DNA from: Candidatus Thorarchaeota archaeon
GTDB taxonomy: Archaea; Asgardarchaeota; Thorarchaeia; Thorarchaeales; Thorarchaeaceae
Assembly (NCBI GenBank): GCA_003345595.1
Contig: PRDI01000075.1
Location: 1 to 64,000 of the forward strand
Length of the DNA stretch: 64,000 nucleotides
Reading direction: 5' to 3'
The stretch's first letter is position 1. Each line of letters begins with the position of its first letter. This document shows, piece after piece, positions 28,999-36,328 of this stretch. The notes beneath the pieces are model-generated. The model was not told where the DNA came from. It searched no databases and saw only the letters and a list, made by a program, of their open reading frames with translations. The translations under genes were made by a program, and so were the position numbers.

Positions 28999-29138
28999 GG
29001 GAGTCGGTTTTCAGTGATTGGTTGACGACTGATAATGATGTTGTTTGCTATTGCCAAAAGCCCGGTTGAGGTATTGTATCGTGGGCCATTCGGCATTGAT
29101 TTATCGTCGACCTGTTGTCCATCTAGCCGGGGCTACGA

Positions 29139-29483
29139 ATGGAATCAGGCGAGATTCAGGACTTTGAAAGCGAAACAGAACGTGCTCGGCTGAAAGTGCG
29201 AGTCATGCATCTTGAAAACGGGCTCTTGATTCTAATCTCAGATTCAGAGCGGTTTCGCTTGGGCCTCTCGGCTGTAGCAGTCCCAGGTGGATCTGGTAGA
29301 CCGGAGCCCAGTTCCACAGGGTTCCTGTCTGTCGGAGAGGAGGCTGTACAAGTGCGCATTCTGGCCGAAACTGTTGCGAAACGTACAGGCCAGATGTGCA
29401 TGGTGGTAGTCGCTGTCAAAGAGCTAAGCCGTGCCTTCCTGATGGACATCACTAGGACTCTGAGGGAACATGTCCCGAAGTGA
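29139..29483 (+). CDS. Candidate proteasome-assembly-chaperone 4 (PAC4)-like small protein
   Basis: By-eye resemblance to PSMG4: VMHLENGLLILISDS…SSTGFL…AETVAKRTGQMCMVVVAV…LREHV. Confidence 0.45.
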   Translation: MESGEIQDFESETERARLKVRVMHLENGLLILISDSERFRLGLSAVAVPGGSGRPEPSSTGFLSVGEEAVQVRILAETVAKRTGQMCMVVVAVKELSRAFLMDITRTLREHVPK

Positions 29484-29682
29484 CGTAGTCAATCACTTCC
29501 TGAACCCACGGTCCGAGTCCCTCGACGTGGCGTAGTGCGGCAAGATAGTCCATCCAGCCAATCTCCAGCGCTCTCTTCCATCTGTCAAATGCGATGTGTA
29601 GTCTGTCAAGGGCCTCTCGGTGAAATCTGCATAGCTCGCTGTTGTCTACCGATTCACGGCCGCAGAGTGGGCAGTCTGTCAG
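29452..29682 (-). CDS. Small zinc-ribbon protein (CTG-start candidate): (M)TDCPLCGRESVDNSELCRFHREALDRLHIAFDRWKRALEIGWMDYLAALRHVEGLGPWVQEVIDYVTSGHVPSES
   Basis: Manual translation; not in ORF track; GGAGGTGA Shine-Dalgarno 6 nt upstream of in-frame CTG; overlaps topA stop. Confidence 0.65.
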   Translation of the reverse strand: MTDCPLCGRESVDNSELCRFHREALDRLHIAFDRWKRALEIGWMDYLAALRHVEGLGPWVQEVIDYVTSGHVPSES

Positions 29683-31868
29683 AGTTCGTCACCTCCATAG
29701 GATTGGTCCTTAGTTTCTCTGTCAGTCCTTCGTTTCTCGAGGAGTTCAAGGTCCTGTTGGCGGCCTGGGCACTTTGTCCAATTCAGACATGTTTCCCACG
29801 CCCTCTTCCCGGACTGAATCTTGATCATGCGATGTCCGCAATGAGGGCAGATCCTGTCCAGGGGCATCAGCTTGCCTTTCTGCGGCAAAGGAAAGGTCAC
29901 GTTACACGTTCCCCTCTTATAGTTCGAACACCCCACAAACCTCTTTCGGGTCTTTGGTGAGTAAACGACAACTAGAGTTCCATCAGCGCAACTGGGACAA
30001 GGCCCTATTTCCTGCTCCTCTCTCCAGTACCTTCGCAGTCCCTTCGCTAGGGCTTGGCCTATGTCTTCCTCCTGCGATTTGAAGTCCTGCAGTAGTTTCG
30101 CGAGCTCAGTCTTAGCGTCAGAAAGCACGCTTTCTCTTTGCCCAACGCCTTGCTGAATCTCCTCCATCTTCAGTTCGAGCCGGCGTGTCATATCAGCGGA
30201 CAACATGTCGGGCACGTGTAGTTGGAGAGTTTCAAAGGCCGCATAGCCCAGCGCGGAGAGTTCAAACCGACCGCCGAGCGTGTACCCTCTAGAGTTGATG
30301 GAGTCGATAATCCCGGCACGAGTGGATTTTGTACCCAAGTTCTCCTTCTCCAGTAATTTCAGTAGACTGGATGGATTGAAACGAGCAGGGGGCGGCGTAT
30401 ACTTCTCATCAGCATGAACCGACGTTAGGTCAATCAAATCGCCTTCGCTGAGCGGGGGCATTGCTTTCTCGTTCGTAATAGCATAGGGGCCGTAGAAGCT
30501 AGTCCATCCAGCCTCGAGGACTCCCAAGCTCCTCAGGTAGAAGAGGTGTCCATCGCATCTGATGTCGGCTCTCACGACTTGTTTCACAGCAGGCTCTCCG
30601 AACAAAGCGAGGAACCTGCGCACCACCAAGTCATACACCTTCTCTTCGTTTGCTGCCAGCTTCTTAGTGGGTAGATTTCCCGTCGGCAGTATCGCGGGAT
30701 GTGCTGGGTCTTCCATCTCACCCTGCACTGGTACCAAGCTCTTGCGCTGAAGAAGACGTCCAACAAGTGGAATGTACTTGCTCATCTTTCCAATGTCTTC
30801 GAGCGTCTGTCTGATATTCAGAGCAGATGGCACCTTTTGGCTGTTAGTCCTAGGATATGTGATGAGAGCATCAAGATACAATCCCTGTGCAATCTGCAGG
30901 GTTCGGCTTGGTCGGAGTTCGAAATGCCTGTACGCCTCCGCCTGGAGGTCACTGAGATTGAAGGGGGGCGGGGGGTTCTGTGAGAAGGTTCTGCTTGTGA
31001 TCGAGCTCACGCGACCAGTTCGACCAAGCAGACTCTTTACCAGGATGTCTGCTTGTGTCTTTGTTTCAATCCTTCTCTTGCTGTACTCCAGACTTATTTG
31101 CTGTCCATCTAGAACCGCTGTAGTAGACAAGGTCCAGAACGGTATCGGTACAAAGAGATTGATCTGCTGATCGCGTTCCGCCACAAATGCTAGTGTGGGA
31201 CCTTGAACTCTTCCTGTCGAAACAATCCTGAACAGTCCTGTTGCGTTCTTTATGGCGAGCGTGAGCGCGCGTGTGAGATTGATGCCATACAGCCAGTCCA
31301 CTTCATGTCTCACGCAGCCTGACTTGATCATAGGAAAATCGAGAGTCGGCATCAGGGTTTCATAGGCTCTCTGCAATTCTGGTTTAGTCAGGGACGAGAA
31401 GGCCATCCTCTGTGCTCTTGAGGGGTCGATACCACAGACATGTTTGACAATCAAGTAGCCAATCAGACTTCCTTCGATATCGTAGTCCGTGGCCACAACA
31501 AACTTGTCAGCATCCACAGAGAGGCGTCTTATCAGTTCGATGACCGGCTTGGTGTTGCCTGCGTTCCTTTCGACTTCATATTTGGGTGCCCACTCTGTAT
31601 CGAGTCGTGGATACGTCCATCCTCTCTCAGTCTGCCGAAGCTCATACAGATGTCCAAGAGCGTAGACAACGGTGAGAGAGTCACCCCGGCATTTGCACTC
31701 ATAGTATGAGGCTTTTCCACTCTTGACTTCATGGGAGCCAGAGTGATCATCGAGTGCCTCAGCTATTCTCTTAGCCGCATTTGGTTTTTCCGAGATCACA
31801 AGGACCCGGGACAGTTCTATTCGCCTCTGGTTCTCTTGCTGTCGTCGATACTCGCGTGTTTTTAACAA
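29679..31868 (-). CDS. topA: Type IA DNA topoisomerase with C-terminal zinc fingers
   Basis: 'RVLVISEKPNAAKRIAEAL', 'GLYLDALITYPRTNSQ', 'GPCPSCADGTLVVV…CSNYKRGTC'. Confidence 0.95.
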   Translation of the reverse strand: MLKTREYRRQQENQRRIELSRVLVISEKPNAAKRIAEALDDHSGSHEVKSGKASYYECKCRGDSLTVVYALGHLYELRQTERGWTYPRLDTEWAPKYEVERNAGNTKPVIELIRRLSVDADKFVVATDYDIEGSLIGYLIVKHVCGIDPSRAQRMAFSSLTKPELQRAYETLMPTLDFPMIKSGCVRHEVDWLYGINLTRALTLAIKNATGLFRIVSTGRVQGPTLAFVAERDQQINLFVPIPFWTLSTTAVLDGQQISLEYSKRRIETKTQADILVKSLLGRTGRVSSITSRTFSQNPPPPFNLSDLQAEAYRHFELRPSRTLQIAQGLYLDALITYPRTNSQKVPSALNIRQTLEDIGKMSKYIPLVGRLLQRKSLVPVQGEMEDPAHPAILPTGNLPTKKLAANEEKVYDLVVRRFLALFGEPAVKQVVRADIRCDGHLFYLRSLGVLEAGWTSFYGPYAITNEKAMPPLSEGDLIDLTSVHADEKYTPPPARFNPSSLLKLLEKENLGTKSTRAGIIDSINSRGYTLGGRFELSALGYAAFETLQLHVPDMLSADMTRRLELKMEEIQQGVGQRESVLSDAKTELAKLLQDFKSQEEDIGQALAKGLRRYWREEQEIGPCPSCADGTLVVVYSPKTRKRFVGCSNYKRGTCNVTFPLPQKGKLMPLDRICPHCGHRMIKIQSGKRAWETCLNWTKCPGRQQDLELLEKRRTDRETKDQSYGGDEL

Positions 31869-31914
31869 TGACTCTGTGCCACGCTTATGTCATGGTACAG
31901 GCCTACATCTCACG

Positions 31915-31928
31915 ATATTTTTAAAAGC
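31915..31928 (+). promoter_or_regulatory. TATA-like element (ATATTTTTAAAAGC)
   Basis: AT-rich box upstream of the OSTC-like gene. Confidence 0.4.
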
Positions 31929-32028
31929 AGACCTACCGACCTCGCTCGCTGAGGTTTGCCAGTTGCCTGTATGGTGGCCGCGATTCATAATTAAGCCGCA
32001 AGTACGACTCACGAGGCCCCGTTTTGGA

Positions 32029-32376
32029 ATGCCTGCACGTCCTCCCGACATAGTCCTCTTTGGAGGCCTGTTGCTGGTGGTCCTGTTTATTATGGGTGGC
32101 AACATTTACACGCTAGTCAAGACCCCACCCGCGATTGCTGCTGACTCATCAGGAAATCCAATCCTTATTGCGCCAGGTATTGATGTCCAGCTTGGACTGG
32201 AGGGGATTGTGGCCTCGGTCGTCATTTTCATAGGAACTGTTGGTGTTGGTCTCGTCTATCTGTCCTCAAAGTATGTTTTCCAGCCCGGCTACGCAACACG
32301 TCTGATGGTTCTTGGTGCAATACTTGCAGGGGGCGCATTCTTAGTCATAAGCTACCTCTATGGTCTTAAGACGTAG
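32029..32376 (+). CDS. OSTC/OST3-OST6-like oligosaccharyltransferase membrane subunit
   Basis: 'MPARPPDIVLFGGLLLVVLFIMGGNIYTLVKTPP…VQLGLEGIVASVVIFIGTVGVGLVYLSS' resembles eukaryotic OSTC/DC2 topology and motifs; likely start 32029, not 31876. Confidence 0.72.
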   Translation: MPARPPDIVLFGGLLLVVLFIMGGNIYTLVKTPPAIAADSSGNPILIAPGIDVQLGLEGIVASVVIFIGTVGVGLVYLSSKYVFQPGYATRLMVLGAILAGGAFLVISYLYGLKT

Positions 32377-32468
32377 GGGACGCGGCAGGTCCGCAGAACG
32401 TGCCGGCAGCGCTCCAGTCAGACAGAGCACGAAGAAAGAGAATTTCCATTTGCCCCATAACGAGTCAC

Positions 32469-33182
32469 TCATCTGAGCTGAGTATAGGGCACATTAGTTT
32501 CTGCAAGCAGAGCCGAAACAAGTTCTTTGGCAATCTCAAGCTTAATCTTCTTCCTGTCATCCGCCTGATAATGAAACGCCCTGTCCGGTTTTGACCAGCG
32601 TCCAACCACGGTTCCGAAATCCATTCCCGCAAGGACTATGTGTCTTGGCACGTAGTGCAGCGCAATGTGACACGCCCTGTCTCCATCAGTGAACCCACCC
32701 CAGAGAAACGCTCTGTCAGTAGGCTCTACCTGAGTGCTCCCGAGTGCCTCCTTCAGTGTGGGAACGAACTGCTTGACTCTGTCCATGTTGTCGCCATGCG
32801 CGTGTACTATTGGTAATGCTCCGTTCTTTATGACACGCTCCAAATCCCCTCTGTTTCCATCGAGGTCTGTCACAAGCACATCACAGTGTCGATCCTGTTC
32901 TAAGAATGCAGTGGCTGCACCGTCAGCAGCGATATAAGCGGCGTCTTTGAGCTCTGCCATCTGAGCGGTTTCTCTGAGATGCCGTTCGAGAGAGGGTCCT
33001 GCCCCACAGACAACGACTTCATGATTGTAGATTCGGTTTCTGAGGCGAAACAGGATTGGGGCGGGGTCTATGCCTCTGAGTAACGACGTGAGCAGAACAG
33101 TTGCATTTCTGTCGGCCTCAACACTCAGTGCCAGTCTTCCGACTATGTCAAGATAGACTGGCTGCCAAGAGCTCCACTCCAT
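32469..33182 (-). CDS. mptE: 6-hydroxymethyl-7,8-dihydropterin pyrophosphokinase, MptE-like (DUF115)
   Basis: 'VVVCGAGPSLERHL', 'DVLVTDLDGN', 'LAGMDFGTVVGRWSKPD'. Confidence 0.9.
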   Translation of the reverse strand: MEWSSWQPVYLDIVGRLALSVEADRNATVLLTSLLRGIDPAPILFRLRNRIYNHEVVVCGAGPSLERHLRETAQMAELKDAAYIAADGAATAFLEQDRHCDVLVTDLDGNRGDLERVIKNGALPIVHAHGDNMDRVKQFVPTLKEALGSTQVEPTDRAFLWGGFTDGDRACHIALHYVPRHIVLAGMDFGTVVGRWSKPDRAFHYQADDRKKIKLEIAKELVSALLAETNVPYTQLR

Positions 33183-33188
33183 GACAAA

Positions 33189-34403
33189 TCACCCGACTTG
33201 ACGACTGCGGTCGGCCATTAGTGACTGTATTCCCTTGGCGATATCTATGAGTCGAAAGTACTGCATCTTGGATATCCTCTTTGTCATTCTTCCAAGCTGA
33301 AGAGGTGTTCCCATTATCAGGATGTCCGTGTGATCAGTGCGATGATCTATGACATCGTGATGATAGGCTGCATCTCCTCCAACCGCTAGCATCTCCTGCT
33401 TGATTATGAGCGCCGCGGAGGTCGGAGCCTCCCTGATCCGGAAGCTGAGCATGACTGCCTTTTCAGCCAATGGATGAACGATTTCTGCATCTGCACCCAG
33501 TTGCTCGATCACGAGTGCAGCCTCTCTCTCATTAGAGAGATCCATTAGCTCAATGTTATCTCTTGTCATCAATGAGGAGTGCCTGAGAGCACGTCCGATT
33601 ATCGCCGCCATACGAGCTTCTTCCACGTCGTGCGCGCGAATCATGTCCGCACCGTTTGCGACTGCCAGGGATGTGGCAGCAATTGTGCCAACGATACGCG
33701 CCGCCGGGTCGGGTTGGCCAAGCAGTTGGCCTATGAACGCCTTTCTCGACACTCCCACAAGGAGTGGACGTTCCAATAATGTGAACCGCCTGAGGTTTCT
33801 AATAATCGACAAATCAACGTCAGTAGGTTTTCCGAAGCCAATACCCGGGTCCACGACAATCCGTTCATATCCAATCCCCTCCTCAATTGCTTTCTTCATG
33901 CTTGTCTTGAGTGTGTCCAGTGTTGCATCCAGACCTAGACACGGTTCTCCACAGTCCGCCATCAGTATGATTGGCACATCTGCATCTGCGACCAGCTTTC
34001 CCATTTTGTTGTCCGTACGAAGGCCTGAAACATCGTTGACAAGGGCTGCGCCAAGGTCCAGTGCCGCATGTGCAACAGTGGCGGAAGTCGTGTCGATAGA
34101 TACCGGAAGATGTGTGTTGTCAACGATTGATTTGAACGCCTCTGAAACTCTTGTCAGCTCCTGATCCGCACCTACTCTAGTTGTACCGTAGATGCTCTTT
34201 GGCGCACTGGAAGCGGCGCCCACATCGATGATGTCTGCACCTTCCCGTTCTATCTCCTGAACTTGTCGAACTATCTCGTCCCTTGAGGTCGCCACAGATC
34301 CGCCATAGAACGACTCAGGAGAGAGATTGATTACACCCATGACCCTGGTTGGGTTTTCGCGTCCAACCTTGAGTCCGTCGATGTCGGTTTCGCAAAGGCC
34401 CAT
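33189..34403 (-). CDS. folP: Dihydropteroate synthase family protein
   Basis: 'RVMGVINLSPESFYGGS', 'EREGADIIDVGAASSAP', 'VDPGIGFGKPTDVDLSIIRNL'. Confidence 0.9.
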   Translation of the reverse strand: MGLCETDIDGLKVGRENPTRVMGVINLSPESFYGGSVATSRDEIVRQVQEIEREGADIIDVGAASSAPKSIYGTTRVGADQELTRVSEAFKSIVDNTHLPVSIDTTSATVAHAALDLGAALVNDVSGLRTDNKMGKLVADADVPIILMADCGEPCLGLDATLDTLKTSMKKAIEEGIGYERIVVDPGIGFGKPTDVDLSIIRNLRRFTLLERPLLVGVSRKAFIGQLLGQPDPAARIVGTIAATSLAVANGADMIRAHDVEEARMAAIIGRALRHSSLMTRDNIELMDLSNEREAALVIEQLGADAEIVHPLAEKAVMLSFRIREAPTSAALIIKQEMLAVGGDAAYHHDVIDHRTDHTDILIMGTPLQLGRMTKRISKMQYFRLIDIAKGIQSLMADRSRQVG

Positions 34404-34491
34404 GACTGGCTTTCCTCGGCTAGCCGATAGTATGGAAGAAGATAAAACCTAGGGGATGCGACAACCCCAACACCTGAGGCGGTGAACGGAG

Positions 34492-35637
34492 ATGAGCGAA
34501 AACCTAGGCAGAACACACCTCTACGATTGGCACAAGTCACACGGAGATGTAATCCCATTTGCAGGCTGGGAGATGCCCGTTCGATACACGGACATCCGTG
34601 AGGAGCATATGGCTGTAAGAAAGTCCGTTGGCATATTCGACACCACACATATGTTTCGCTTTCTCATAAGTGGTCCTCAAGCACCCGATTTGCTGCAGAC
34701 TGTCACTACAAACAGCATCTCCAAACTGGGGATGAATGAAGGGCACTACTCGACTTGTCTTAATGAAAAGGCAGGGATTCATGACGACCTCATGATATAC
34801 AGAATTGGTGAGCAGAAGTACATCTGGATAACTAACGCATCAAATGGTCCAAAGATCAAGGCGCACCTAGCAGCACATGCCAAGCAGTTCAAGGTCAGTG
34901 TCGAGGACAAGTCACGAGACATTGTGATGATAGCAGTACAGGGACCACAGGCATTGACGCTGCTATCAAAGATGGCTGGAGAGGACCTCAGAAAGCTTGC
35001 CCGGTTTAGCTGTAATCCCATTAGGTTTGCGGGTCGCGACTGTTACTTATGTCGTACGGGCTATACAGGAGAGGAAGGCGGAGAGATACTGCTACTGGAC
35101 ACGCCGTTTAGTGAGGCTGGAAAGAAGAAGGCTATCTCATTCTGGGAAGAGATACTCAGACAGGGAAAGGACCTTGATGTGAAGCCCTGCGGGCTCGGCG
35201 CCAGAGACTCGACAAGACTTGAGGCCGGATTCGTACTTTACGGACACGAGCTCAACGAGGAGATTACTCCACTTGAGGCTCGGATTTCCTATGCAGTCAA
35301 GTTCAAGGTCGAGCCGCACTACATAGGCTACGATGCACTGCTGAAGCAGAAGCAGGAGGGTGTCACTAGAACACGTATTGGACTGCTGATGATAGACAAA
35401 GGTGTTCCACGTGAGCAATACCCCATCATGCTTGGCAACCAGCAGATAGGGGCCGTGACAAGCGGCGGCATGTCGCCTGTGCTCGACTGTGGTATTGCGT
35501 TGGCCCTCGTCAAAGCCGATGCCGTGAAGGAAGGTGACACTGTTGAAGTGGACATAAAGGGGCGACTACGAAAGGCCCGAGTGACAGGCTGGCCCTTTTA
35601 CAATCCTGACGAGTACGGGGAGAACAGAACCCATTGA
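34492..35637 (+). CDS. gcvT: Glycine cleavage system T protein (aminomethyltransferase)
   Basis: GcvT signature 'RTHLYDWHKSHGDVIPFAGWEMPVRYTDIREEHMAVRKSVGIFDTTHM', 'GARDSTRLEAGFVLYGHEL'. Confidence 0.96.
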   Translation: MSENLGRTHLYDWHKSHGDVIPFAGWEMPVRYTDIREEHMAVRKSVGIFDTTHMFRFLISGPQAPDLLQTVTTNSISKLGMNEGHYSTCLNEKAGIHDDLMIYRIGEQKYIWITNASNGPKIKAHLAAHAKQFKVSVEDKSRDIVMIAVQGPQALTLLSKMAGEDLRKLARFSCNPIRFAGRDCYLCRTGYTGEEGGEILLLDTPFSEAGKKKAISFWEEILRQGKDLDVKPCGLGARDSTRLEAGFVLYGHELNEEITPLEARISYAVKFKVEPHYIGYDALLKQKQEGVTRTRIGLLMIDKGVPREQYPIMLGNQQIGAVTSGGMSPVLDCGIALALVKADAVKEGDTVEVDIKGRLRKARVTGWPFYNPDEYGENRTH

Positions 35638-35644
35638 TACACAA

Positions 35645-35656
35645 ATTAATTAAAGG
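35645..35656 (+). promoter_or_regulatory. TATA-like element (ATTAATTAAAGG)
   Basis: About 40-50 nt upstream of gcvH. Confidence 0.45.
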
Positions 35657-35694
35657 GTTCTCGTTCCCACAGCAGGAACAGAAGGTGCGCGTAG

Positions 35695-36108
35695 ATGTCG
35701 AAAGGCACTTCCAAGGCAACCAAAGTCATCGATGGTCTATACTACACGAAGGAACACGAATGGGCTAGGGTTGAGGGCGACCTAGTAGTAGTTGGAATCA
35801 CCGACTATGCTCAGCACGCTCTCCACGAGATTACCTTTGTTGAGATCATGCAGTCCGGCACAACTCTCAACGCCGGCGAGGAATGTGGCCTCGTTGAGTC
35901 GATGAAAGCCTCTTCGGATGTCTTCTCGCCAGTTTCTGGTCAGATAGTTGAGGTCAATACGTCGCTCGAAGACTCTCCTGAAACTGTGAACGAGGATCCG
36001 TACGGAAAAGGTTGGATGTACAAGATACGCCCCTCGAATCTCAAGGCGGACCTGAAGAAGCTCATGGACAGCAAGGCCTATGCCTCCTTTGTCGCTTCCA
36101 AGACTTAG
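35695..36108 (+). CDS. gcvH: Glycine cleavage system H protein
   Basis: 'EHEWARVEGDLVVVGITDYAQHALHEITFVE', lipoyl site 'GLVESMKASSDVFSPVSG'. Confidence 0.97.
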   Translation: MSKGTSKATKVIDGLYYTKEHEWARVEGDLVVVGITDYAQHALHEITFVEIMQSGTTLNAGEECGLVESMKASSDVFSPVSGQIVEVNTSLEDSPETVNEDPYGKGWMYKIRPSNLKADLKKLMDSKAYASFVASKT

Positions 36109-36328
36109 GCAGAGAGTCAGTGCCGCATCGGCAGGGAGAGTCTGCCTTCAGAGGTAGAAGGTCTCGTGACCCGGTAAGTCCTTTGGATGTTGACTGAAGA
36201 CTCTTGCATCCGATTCCAAGTTGTCGTATGGATGACTGGAGCCGTACAATCGATTTACGAACAGCAACCTTTTTAGCGTATCCAAGAATCGCTCGGCCGG
36301 ATGCGCCCTTAATCGGAGACGTCACTCT

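Noticed and set aside
28999-29138. C/D-box sRNA (CTGA and AATGATG adjacent)
   Set aside because: Only one D'/C'-like pair; no convincing outer C and D boxes or terminal stem
33553-34164. 203-aa plus-strand ORF
   Set aside because: Antisense to dihydropteroate synthase
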